This document shows, piece after piece, positions 40,513 to 47,535 of a stretch of DNA of 64,000 nucleotides; the first letter of the stretch is position 1, and each line of letters starts with the position of its first letter. The stretch covers positions 17,707-81,706 of the forward strand of contig QEXW01000111.1 in the NCBI GenBank assembly GCA_003130845.1, given 5' to 3'. The notes under the pieces were generated by a model, which was given only the letters and a program-made list of their open reading frames with translations, searched no databases and was not told where the DNA came from. A program made the position numbers and the translations under genes. The DNA is from Anaerolineae bacterium (GTDB lineage: Bacteria > Chloroflexota > Anaerolineae > Anaerolineales > Villigracilaceae).

Positions 40513-41345
40513 GCCACCTCGACCGCTTTCACGCTGATAGCGTTATAGGCCGCCCGCAGCTGCGACTCCAGCCCTGGCGGGGGAACAAAAGCCGCTTCGC
40601 CCAGCCGCTTAAGCAGGGGCATTTCAATGGTGGGCGGGCGAATCGAAACCGAGAAACTTTCCAGCGGGGCGGAGAATTCCCAAAAACCGGCCAGCTGCGC
40701 CTCGAGCGGAGTCACGGCTTCGGCTTCTTCTATCTCTTCGGCGGGTTCCGCTTGCCCGGCGCGGCGCTGACGCAGGGCAGTCATCACTTGCTCCTGCGTC
40801 CTGCCCCGCAAACGGAAAATCAGGAAGGGGTCTTGGTCAAATCGTTCGCCCAAAATGTAATGGGTGGCGGCAACATGTTTGCAAGGGTTGGCATAGTCGG
40901 GGCAAGAACAGTCCGTTTGCAAATCGGCGGGTTTGGACGGAAACAGGCTGACCTTTGCCTGCTCAAAAGCCGACTCAATATCCTGTGGCATTTCCCCAGC
41001 CAGCAGCTGAGCGGTGAAAATGGCTTGCTCGGAAAGCGCGTCGAAGACTTTTTCCCATTCGGAATCGGTCAGCGGGGTCATCTGGATGGTGACTTTATAC
41101 GGAGTAGGACGCGACCCCTGCACGCGGGCGGCAATTTTGCCTTTGCTTTCTTCGATGGAAAGTACTTGCCCGCTGCGGGCATAACTGCGCCCGCGCGTCA
41201 GCCGACCTGAATCGACCAGCCGCTCTAGCGCCGCAATCCAGCGCTGCGCCCACCAGTTTTTGGCAAAAGAACCGCGCTGGCTCTGGGCCTTAATGCCATC
41301 TTTGGCCTTTTTTGGTTTGGTCGGTTGATATCCATACCATGACAT
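40488..41345 (-). CDS. SWIM zinc-finger protein
   Basis: The 285-residue protein has a SWIM finger with Cys146, Cys148, Cys155 and His157 (CSCPDYANPCKHVAA), preceded by a basic N-terminal region (NWWAQRWIAALERL; GRLTRGRSYARSGQVLSIE). SWIM domains bind DNA or protein. Genes of this type typically lie beside a SNF2-family helicase, and here the helicase gene ends 30 bases upstream on the same strand. The two probably work together in DNA remodelling or repair; which process is not known. The 3' end overlaps gntK convergently. Confidence 0.9.
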   Translation of the reverse strand: MSWYGYQPTKPKKAKDGIKAQSQRGSFAKNWWAQRWIAALERLVDSGRLTRGRSYARSGQVLSIEESKGKIAARVQGSRPTPYKVTIQMTPLTDSEWEKVFDALSEQAIFTAQLLAGEMPQDIESAFEQAKVSLFPSKPADLQTDCSCPDYANPCKHVAATHYILGERFDQDPFLIFRLRGRTQEQVMTALRQRRAGQAEPAEEIEEAEAVTPLEAQLAGFWEFSAPLESFSVSIRPPTIEMPLLKRLGEAAFVPPPGLESQLRAAYNAISVKAVEVAYSERWQE

Positions 41346-41375
41346 ACTTCACGCTCTCTTTCACCAACGGTCTTT

Positions 41376-44300
41376 TCAGCGGCGCAAAGAGACCACTCTG
41401 CGCAGCTCGTCCGTGCTCAATTCGGTCAGCCAGGTCTCGCCAGAGCCAACCACCGCCTGCGCCAGGCCCTTTTTGGATTCAATCATGTCGTCAATCATCT
41501 CTTCCAGCGTGCCGGTGGTGACGAATTTATGCACTTGCACGTTACGTTTTTGCCCAATGCGAAACGCTCGGTCGGTGGCTTGGTCTTCAACAGCCGGGTT
41601 CCACCAGCGATCGAAGTGGAACACGTGATTGGCGCGGGTCAGGTTCAGGCCGGTGCCGCCTGCCTTGAGCGACAGGATAAACACCGGCGGGGCGTTGGGT
41701 TCTTCCTGAAAGCGTTTCACCATCGCATCGCGCGTTTTGGCGGGTGTGCCGCCGTGCAGGAATTGGGTGGCTGCGCCAAACGCTTTAGGAAGGTAGGAGG
41801 CCAGCATTTCGCCCATTTCAGCAAATTGGGTGAAAATCAGCACCCGGTCGCCATCAGCCAGAATTTCTTCGAGCAGTTCGCCCAGTCGTTCCAGTTTGCC
41901 GCTGCGCCCACCGAGCGCAGCCGCGCCCTCGCTGAACGCAGTCGAAGCGCGAGCCTGGTGGAGATACTGCACCGGATGGTTGCAAATCTGCTTCAACTGC
42001 ATCAACATGCTCAAGACCAGTCCGCGCCGCTGCATTCCGTCTTCCTCTTCGATACGCTTCATCGCATCTTGCACGACTGCCTCGTACAGTGTAGCCTGCT
42101 CCTCGGTCAGCGTGCAATAGACTTTGGTTTCCACTTTTTCGGGCAGGTCGGAGAGGACGCGCGGGTCGGTTTTGACGCGCCGCAGAATGAATGGGCTGGT
42201 CAGGGTTTTCAACTGTTCCAAAGCGGTTTTATCCTGGTAACGCTCAATCGGCAGGGCAAAATTCTCCCGAAAGGCTTTGCGCGTCCCCAGGTAGCCGGGA
42301 TTCAAGAAGTGCATGATAGACCATAGTTCGGTCAGGCGGTTTTCGACCGGCGTGCCGGTCAGCGCAAGGCGGAAATCGGCTTTGATTTTGCGGATGACCT
42401 GAGTCTGTTTGGCTTCGGGATTTTTGATGTTTTGGGCTTCATCCAGAATGACGGCTTGCCATTGGATGGATTGGATGGTTTCTGAATCCATGCGCACCAC
42501 CGGGTAACTGGTCAGCACCACGTCCTTGTCTTTTATCGCGTTGCGAAACTCCCTGCCCCTCAGCCGGTCTGCGCCGCGATGGATGTAAATTTTCAGCCCG
42601 GGCGCGAAGCGGCGGGTTTCCCGCTCCCAGTTGGTGACGACCGAGGTGGGGGCAATCAGCAGCGCCGGGTGAGCCGGGGTGAGGGTTTCCTTCTCCCACA
42701 ACAGCAGCGAAATCGTCTGAATGGTTTTTCCCAGTCCCATGTCGTCGGCCAGGCAGGCGCCCATGCCCCATTGGCGCAGGAAGGCCAGCCACGAATAGCC
42801 ATATTGCTGGTATGGGCGCAGCTGACCGGTCAACCCGGTTGGCTGCGGCAGGACTTCCAGTTTCCCCGATTGGTTGAACTTCTCCAGCCAGGCTTTCAGC
42901 CAGTCGTCTACTTCCACGTCGTCAATCGGCAGGCCGCCTGCTTCGGCTTCGCCGCCCAGCCCCAGGCGCATGGCTTCGAGCAGACTGATTTCACCATCGC
43001 GTTGATGCTTTTCCCAGAATTGAATGGCAGCGTCAATCTGTTCGGCATCAAGGCTGACCCACTGTCCGCGAATTTGTACTAGCGGCGATTTGAGTTTTGC
43101 CAGCGCGCGGAATTCTTCCTCGGTCAATTCGGTCTCGCCCAGCGAGAGCTTCCACTGGTACCTGACCAAGTTCTCCACCGTCATCCGCCCCGGCGCGCCT
43201 TTCTCGGTCTTGGACTTCATCTTGACTTTGACGCCCAGCCGCGCGCCCTTTTTGTTCCACCAGGGCGGGACGAGGATGCCAAAGCCCGCACCTTCCAGAA
43301 TTGGGGCGGTTTCGCGCAGGAAGGTGTACGCGCCGCCGGTATCTAAGGCCAGTTCGGTGGGGCGTTTGCTTTTCAAACTCTCGCCAATGGGCGGGAACAG
43401 CCTTGCGGCATAGCCCAGGCCGGTGAGCAGTTTTTCTTGCGGCTGCTCGAAACGATGACCGAGATGAATGAGCGCGCCTTGCGTCTTTTTCCATACTTCC
43501 GCGGCGGGAATCAGCAGGCTGGGGTCGTCTTTGGCCTGGATGAGATAGTGCAGCAGCCAGGGTTGGGTTTGCAGGGCGGGTGCTTCGAGCCGGAAGGCGA
43601 TGCGGAAGGCGGAATCCCCGGCGACGTGCAGGTTGCGCATCCAGGCGCGGTGACCAGAGACGAGGGGGTACATCTGGTTGGGGGTCAGTTTCAGCGCGCC
43701 GTCGGGCGTGAATAAGGCTTCAAGCCAGCGGTGGGCAGGCTGGTCATCACCACGAGAAAACCTGGGGGCCGCCGGCTTGCCCCAGGCGCGAGCCAGCGAA
43801 TCGCAAAAGGTATTGATGAAATGCTGAAGCAGGGCGCGGGGAGCAGCCTCGCTCTTATTCTCTTTCGTATGGGGAGCGGAGAATTCGGCGCGGCAAACCG
43901 GCGGCATGGCCTCGGCCAGTTGCGCCAGGCGGGCGGCATCTTTGGGCGAATCGAGGACGGGCTGCCAGCGGGCAGTACTGAGCGAAGTCGAAGCATTCTC
44001 AATGATTGGGACGAGTTTCTGCGCCGCCAGGGTTTCCAGGACCAGGCTGGCCGCCAGGCTCCAATAACGGAAGGCCGATGAAGGGTAGAGCGTTCCGGTT
44101 GAATCCGGGCGGGGCGTGGAGTATTCCAGTAAAACGGTCAGGGCCGCTTCGGGCGGGCAAAAGATTCCGTTCACCACAAAAGGAGCCAGGCTTGGGTTAT
44201 CGGTATCGAGTTCCCAATCATGAATCAATTGCGGCGAGGGCAGGGGGATGCCCCTGACGGCGGGCAATCGAAGCGTGATGCGCCGTTTTTCGCCGCCCTG

Positions 44301-44462
44301 AACTTGCTGAAGAGCGGGCGCAGCGCTGAAAGGGTGAGGCCTGGGTTTGGGGTTTTCCGCCATCCGCCCGCGCTGGGGTTTGGGCGCAGGCAGGTCACTG
44401 GTTTCAGTCCAAAAAATCAGGCCAGGTTTTTCAAGAGAATAGTGAGCATGAAGAACTTGCAT
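41376..44462 (-). CDS. SNF2-family DEAD/DEAH helicase
   Basis: The 1028-residue protein has an N-terminal region of about 530 residues seen in bacterial SNF2 proteins paired with SWIM proteins, then the SNF2 motor: motif I DDMGLGKTIQT (Lys579), LLIAPTSVVTNWERE, motif II DEAQNIKNPEAKQ, LTGTPVENRLTELWSIMHFLNPG, and the C-terminal motifs VLIFTQFAEMGEML, SLKAGGTGLNLTRANHVFHFDRWWNPAVEDQATDRAFRIGQKRNV. These enzymes translocate on DNA using ATP; they do not usually unwind strands. Two stretches (about 41925-41950 and 43975-43995) encode ASTAFSEGA and ASTSLSTA and look like inserted short repeats. It is unrelated in function to the sugar loci that flank it. Confidence 0.93.
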   Translation of the reverse strand: MQVLHAHYSLEKPGLIFWTETSDLPAPKPQRGRMAENPKPRPHPFSAAPALQQVQGGEKRRITLRLPAVRGIPLPSPQLIHDWELDTDNPSLAPFVVNGIFCPPEAALTVLLEYSTPRPDSTGTLYPSSAFRYWSLAASLVLETLAAQKLVPIIENASTSLSTARWQPVLDSPKDAARLAQLAEAMPPVCRAEFSAPHTKENKSEAAPRALLQHFINTFCDSLARAWGKPAAPRFSRGDDQPAHRWLEALFTPDGALKLTPNQMYPLVSGHRAWMRNLHVAGDSAFRIAFRLEAPALQTQPWLLHYLIQAKDDPSLLIPAAEVWKKTQGALIHLGHRFEQPQEKLLTGLGYAARLFPPIGESLKSKRPTELALDTGGAYTFLRETAPILEGAGFGILVPPWWNKKGARLGVKVKMKSKTEKGAPGRMTVENLVRYQWKLSLGETELTEEEFRALAKLKSPLVQIRGQWVSLDAEQIDAAIQFWEKHQRDGEISLLEAMRLGLGGEAEAGGLPIDDVEVDDWLKAWLEKFNQSGKLEVLPQPTGLTGQLRPYQQYGYSWLAFLRQWGMGACLADDMGLGKTIQTISLLLWEKETLTPAHPALLIAPTSVVTNWERETRRFAPGLKIYIHRGADRLRGREFRNAIKDKDVVLTSYPVVRMDSETIQSIQWQAVILDEAQNIKNPEAKQTQVIRKIKADFRLALTGTPVENRLTELWSIMHFLNPGYLGTRKAFRENFALPIERYQDKTALEQLKTLTSPFILRRVKTDPRVLSDLPEKVETKVYCTLTEEQATLYEAVVQDAMKRIEEEDGMQRRGLVLSMLMQLKQICNHPVQYLHQARASTAFSEGAAALGGRSGKLERLGELLEEILADGDRVLIFTQFAEMGEMLASYLPKAFGAATQFLHGGTPAKTRDAMVKRFQEEPNAPPVFILSLKAGGTGLNLTRANHVFHFDRWWNPAVEDQATDRAFRIGQKRNVQVHKFVTTGTLEEMIDDMIESKKGLAQAVVGSGETWLTELSTDELRRVVSLRR
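41927..41950. repeat. Short CGCTGAACGCAGTCGAAGCG repeat inside the helicase gene
   Basis: The core, including GTCGAAGC, matches the element TACTGAGCGAAGTCGAAGCA at 43975-43994 in the same gene. Both are read in the same frame on the - strand and add Ser/Thr-rich residues to the protein (ASTAFSEGA, ASTSLSTA). Elements of this GAAGTCGAAG kind are common dispersed repeats in many bacteria. Confidence 0.55.
43975..43994. repeat. Second GAGCGAAGTCGAAGC repeat inside the helicase gene
   Basis: TACTGAGCGAAGTCGAAGCA is in frame in the N-terminal, less conserved part of the helicase, where insertion would be tolerated. It is related to the copy at 41927-41950. Confidence 0.55.
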
Positions 44463-44494
44463 AGGATGATTCCTGCCCGGGCATGGTGGCTGTA

Positions 44495-44523
44495 ATCTTA
44501 CCGCGAAAGAGGCGGAATGTCAC
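44495..44523 (-). promoter_or_regulatory. Likely promoter of the helicase/SWIM operon
   Basis: On the - strand GTGACA (44523-44518), a 17-bp spacer and TAAGAT (44500-44495) form a reasonable sigma-70 promoter 33 bases before the helicase ATG. It is well separated from the divergent LacI promoter and its operators. Confidence 0.45.
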
Positions 44524-44616
44524 GCGCGTTGGGTTTGCAGCAGCAAGTCCAAGTCTCTACTTTTGCGCTCGTCATGGTTGGCGTCCCAAGCGTGTTGCGA
44601 ATCAGCGCGATGTCGG

Positions 44617-44630
44617 TGTTAGCGCTAACA
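44617..44630. promoter_or_regulatory. LacI-type operator O1
   Basis: TGTTAGCGCTAACA is a perfect 14-bp palindrome with a central CG, fitting LacI/CcpA-type operators. The identical sequence occurs at 44701 (84 bases downstream, centre to centre) and at 45809. It lies upstream of the -35 of the regulator gene. Confidence 0.85.
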
Positions 44631-44669
44631 AATTGTGACATTCGTCATGCCGAATCGCGCTAAATGTCA

Positions 44670-44698
44670 TTGACTCCTGGAGTGAGTTATGTTAATAT
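44670..44698 (+). promoter_or_regulatory. Promoter of the LacI regulator gene (sigma-70 type)
   Basis: TTGACT (44670-44675), a 17-bp spacer and TAATAT (44693-44698) match the vegetative promoter closely. The predicted start point falls inside operator O2 (44701-44714), the classic arrangement for autorepression. Confidence 0.8.
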
Positions 44699-44700
44699 AA

Positions 44701-44714
44701 TGTTAGCGCTAACA
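44701..44714. promoter_or_regulatory. LacI-type operator O2 at the transcription start
   Basis: TGTTAGCGCTAACA, identical to O1 and O3, begins three bases after the -10 of the regulator promoter and ends 21 bases before the regulator ATG. Bound repressor would block polymerase directly. Confidence 0.88.
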
Positions 44715-44735
44715 AGCGATAGGAGAAGTTGCCGG

Positions 44736-45764
44736 ATGAATCTCAAACGCGTGCGAATTGAAGATGTTGCCCTGGCTGCCGGGGTTTCGACCCAGACGGT
44801 TTCGCGCGTTGTCAACAATCGCCCCGAAGTCCTTCCGGCTACCCGTCAGCGCGTGTTGGACGCCATTTCGCTCTTGGGCTATGAGCCAAGTCTCTTTGCG
44901 CGCGGGTTGGCAGGCAGCAAGTCACACATCATCGGCATGATTGCCGAAGACCTGAGCGAACCGATGATGGCGCATTTCATTGCCGCCGTGGAGTTGGAAG
45001 CGAAGCGGCGGGGATATTTTCTGCTGGTCAGCAGCAACATCAACCCTGACCCCGAAAATCCCATTTATGCGCGCATGTTAGCTTCTCGACACGTGGATGG
45101 CATTTTGTTTTCGCGCCTGGGCGAAGCACAACAAGAAAAACAGTACTTGCAAGATTTACTGGCGCAAAACATCCCGCTGGTTGCTCTGGGCGATTGGCGC
45201 GAAGCACAAGGCATGGTCTCAAGCGTGGGGCTAGATGAAGTGGACGGCGGCTATCAGGCGACGCGTTACCTGCTTGACTTGGGACATCGCCAGATTGGAC
45301 TGATTACCGGCCCAAGCGAGAACAGCGCGGCCATCAACCGCCGTAAAGGATACGAGCAGGCATTAGCAGAGTTTGGAATTGCTTTCGACCCTTCCCTGCT
45401 AGCAGAGGGCGATTGGACGTTCGGCAGTGGTTTTCGAGCGGCCATTGCCTTGTTGCAGCGTCACCCTGAAGTGACGGCCATGTTCTGTGAGAATGACCGC
45501 ATGGCCATTGGCGCCATTCAGGCCATACAACAGAGCGGACGGCGCGTGCCGGAAGATGTCTCTATTATTGGTTTCGATGACATTCCCGATGCCGCCTATG
45601 CCAACCCGGCCCTGACAACAATGCGCCAGAGCGCGGAAAAAATTGGCGAAATGGCGGCGCAGATGCTGTTCGAGAAAATCGAAAATCCATCTCTGCCCGT
45701 CCAACGAATCGAGATGAAGGCTGCGCTGGTAGAACGTAATTCTTGTAAAAAATGCTCCCAATAG
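44736..45764 (+). CDS. LacI-family regulator of the plant-polysaccharide locus
   Basis: The 342-residue protein has the LacI helix-turn-helix (RVRIEDVALAAGVSTQTVSRVVNNRPEVLPATRQRVLDAISLLGYEPSLFARGLAG) and the sensor domain (HIIGMIAEDLSEPMMAHFIAAVE; MFCENDRMAIGAIQAIQQSGRRVP; IIGFDDIPDAAYANPALTTMRQ). The ATG at 44736 is chosen because a promoter and operator occupy the bases used by a longer in-frame reading from 44664, and AGGAG lies ten bases before it. Three TGTTAGCGCTAACA palindromes, two upstream of this gene and one upstream of the next, mark it as an autoregulated repressor of the downstream uptake and hydrolase genes. Confidence 0.94.
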   Translation: MNLKRVRIEDVALAAGVSTQTVSRVVNNRPEVLPATRQRVLDAISLLGYEPSLFARGLAGSKSHIIGMIAEDLSEPMMAHFIAAVELEAKRRGYFLLVSSNINPDPENPIYARMLASRHVDGILFSRLGEAQQEKQYLQDLLAQNIPLVALGDWREAQGMVSSVGLDEVDGGYQATRYLLDLGHRQIGLITGPSENSAAINRRKGYEQALAEFGIAFDPSLLAEGDWTFGSGFRAAIALLQRHPEVTAMFCENDRMAIGAIQAIQQSGRRVPEDVSIIGFDDIPDAAYANPALTTMRQSAEKIGEMAAQMLFEKIENPSLPVQRIEMKAALVERNSCKKCSQ

Positions 45765-45800
45765 GCTGATTTGACCTTCCTGGCGGGAGTATTTTTTTAT
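45753..45800 (+). terminator. Possible terminator of the LacI gene
   Basis: CTCCC and AGG near the gene end can pair with CCT and GGGAG, followed by TATTTTTTTAT. The stem is short and interrupted, but the T-run is clear. If real, it separates the regulator transcript from the uptake operon, whose own operator lies just after it. Confidence 0.4.
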
Positions 45801-45808
45801 CTCGTGTT

Positions 45809-45822
45809 TGTTAGCGCTAACA
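45809..45822. promoter_or_regulatory. LacI-type operator O3 before the solute-binding protein gene
   Basis: Third exact copy of TGTTAGCGCTAACA. It lies 127 bases before the ATG of the solute-binding lipoprotein, next to TTGACC (45823-45828), a possible -35 without a clear -10. It connects the sugar-uptake operon to the upstream repressor. An AAGGAGGT at about 45858 has no ATG within reach and is unexplained. Confidence 0.85.
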
Positions 45823-45949
45823 TTGACCCATTGCAATCATGACTCATGTTTTTACGCAAGGAGGTCGCATTCGCCGATATTTACGCCAGGAGAAGAAAAT
45901 CGCTCAGCCTCGAAAACCCGTCATTTACAATTCCAAAAAGGAGACCAGA

Positions 45950-47359
45950 ATGTTCCGCAAAACTCTCGTTCAAATGATTACGTTGCTGGTGGTTGGCCTG
46001 ATGGTGCTTTCTGCCTGCGGCAGCCCCACCCCCGCGCCTGCCCCTGCACAGCCGGAAAAAGTGGAAGTCGTTGTCACCCAGCTCGTGCCGGTGGAAGTGA
46101 CCCCTACGGCCCAGCCAGTCGTGGAAAAACCCAAGCCTACGGGAAAGATTGTGCTGTGGGGTTGGTCGTTTGGCGTCCTGTTCGATTCAGGTCTGGTGGA
46201 TGAGTTCAATAAAGAATACCCTGATATTACGGTTGAATGGGTGAACTATGCCACTGCGGATACCTACCAGAACCTGAAACTGGCCCTGGCTTCGGGCGGC
46301 GGCCCGGATATTGCCCAGATTGAAACCAGCCACTTGGCCGGCTTCGTCGAATTGGGCGGTCTGGCAGACATGACCGAATGGGTGACGCCCTATAAAGACA
46401 AGATGAATGCTTACAAATGGGTAGATGCCACCAAAGATGGCAAAATCTACGCCATGCCATGGGATAGCGGCCCGGTTGTTCTCTTCTATCGCCGCGACAT
46501 CTTTGAAGCCGCCGGATTCTCGTCTGACCCCAAAGAGGTCGAAAAACTGGTTTCGACCTGGGATAAGATGCTCGAAGTCTGCAAGACTATCGTAGAAAAG
46601 ACCGGCAGCCCTTGTTTTGCTCAGAATAAGGCCCAAAACTATGGCCGCATGTATGAATCCGTGCTGTGGCAGCAGGGCCTGGGTTATTACAACGAGAAAG
46701 GCGAAATCACCGTCAATTCGCCCGGCAACGTGGCTACGCTGGAAATGTTCGGCAAGTTCTGGGATGCCAACGTCGTTTCGGATGAACTGGAATGGACCGA
46801 AGGCTGGGTGAATGCCTTTGGCGCTGCCGAAAAACCGCTCGCCACCCACCTGGAAGCCTCCTGGATGGGCAACGGCCTCAAGTTCTGGCTTGCCAAAGGC
46901 CAAGATAGCAAATGGGGCGCCGTGCTCATGCCCGCCATGAAGGAAGGTCAGCCCCGCGCGGCCAACAGCGGCGGCTCGAACATGGTCATTTTGGAAGAGA
47001 GCAAAAATAAAGAAGCTGCCTGGGCTTTCATCGAATTCATGCTGGGACGCGAACGCAGCCAGTTGATGCAGTTGGCGCAGGCCGATTTCTTCCCCGCCCT
47101 CGAAACCACCTACAATGACCCGCTCTTTATTCAGGGTGACCCGTTCTATGGCGGACAGCGCATTCGCGAAGTGTACCGCGAAGCCGCCAAGCAAATTCCC
47201 GAAGCGCGCATTTACGGGCCTTACAAGGAATTGATGTCTGGTCACGTTGCAACTGCCATCCAAAAATATGCCACCGGGCAAATGTCGGCGCAGGCTGCGC
47301 TTGATGAAGCCGCCCAGGCAATCTCCAACGAAACCGGCATGCCGATTGCCAAGCCCTAA
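45950..47359 (+). CDS. Sugar ABC transporter solute-binding lipoprotein
   Basis: The 469-residue protein has lipobox LSAC (Cys23), a Pro-rich tether and the family 1 binding-protein fold (GKIVLWGWSFGVLFDSGLVDEFNKEYPDITVEWVNY; SGGGPDIAQIETSHLAGFVELGGLADMTEW; DGKIYAMPWDSGPVVLFYRRDIFEAAGF). The ATG at 45950 has AAGGAG six bases upstream and gives a proper signal peptide; the longer in-frame reading from 45839 does not. It is the first gene of the uptake operon and pairs with the permeases at 52623-54367, from which it is separated by two hydrolase genes. Confidence 0.93.
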   Translation: MFRKTLVQMITLLVVGLMVLSACGSPTPAPAPAQPEKVEVVVTQLVPVEVTPTAQPVVEKPKPTGKIVLWGWSFGVLFDSGLVDEFNKEYPDITVEWVNYATADTYQNLKLALASGGGPDIAQIETSHLAGFVELGGLADMTEWVTPYKDKMNAYKWVDATKDGKIYAMPWDSGPVVLFYRRDIFEAAGFSSDPKEVEKLVSTWDKMLEVCKTIVEKTGSPCFAQNKAQNYGRMYESVLWQQGLGYYNEKGEITVNSPGNVATLEMFGKFWDANVVSDELEWTEGWVNAFGAAEKPLATHLEASWMGNGLKFWLAKGQDSKWGAVLMPAMKEGQPRAANSGGSNMVILEESKNKEAAWAFIEFMLGRERSQLMQLAQADFFPALETTYNDPLFIQGDPFYGGQRIREVYREAAKQIPEARIYGPYKELMSGHVATAIQKYATGQMSAQAALDEAAQAISNETGMPIAKP

Positions 47360-47380
47360 CCGAAACGCTCCTTAAAAACT

Positions 47381-47409
47381 GGGAAGACCCCGCCAACTGG
47401 GGTCTTCCC
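47381..47409 (+). terminator. Strong hairpin after the solute-binding protein gene
   Basis: GGGAAGACCCC pairs perfectly with GGGGTCTTCCC (11 bp, seven-base loop), 21 bases after the stop. No T-run follows. As in many binding-protein operons it may protect the abundant upstream mRNA or reduce read-through into the hydrolase genes. Confidence 0.65.
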
Positions 47410-47535
47410 CCAAAGAATCCAAGCAAAGCGGGTGACTTGGGGAATGACAAGCCGCATTTGCCCACCAATTTTATTTTCGCCTCTTGGAAAAACCAAGAAA
47501 GGCGCACGGTTCGCAAATTGCATGGAGTGTGTTCG

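Noticed and set aside
44664..44735. Upstream start for the LacI regulator
   Set aside because: A near-consensus promoter and an operator occupy these bases.
45858..45872. AAGGAGGT as start of a leader peptide
   Set aside because: No ATG, GTG or TTG lies at a suitable distance in an open frame other than the binding-protein frame; only noted as unexplained.
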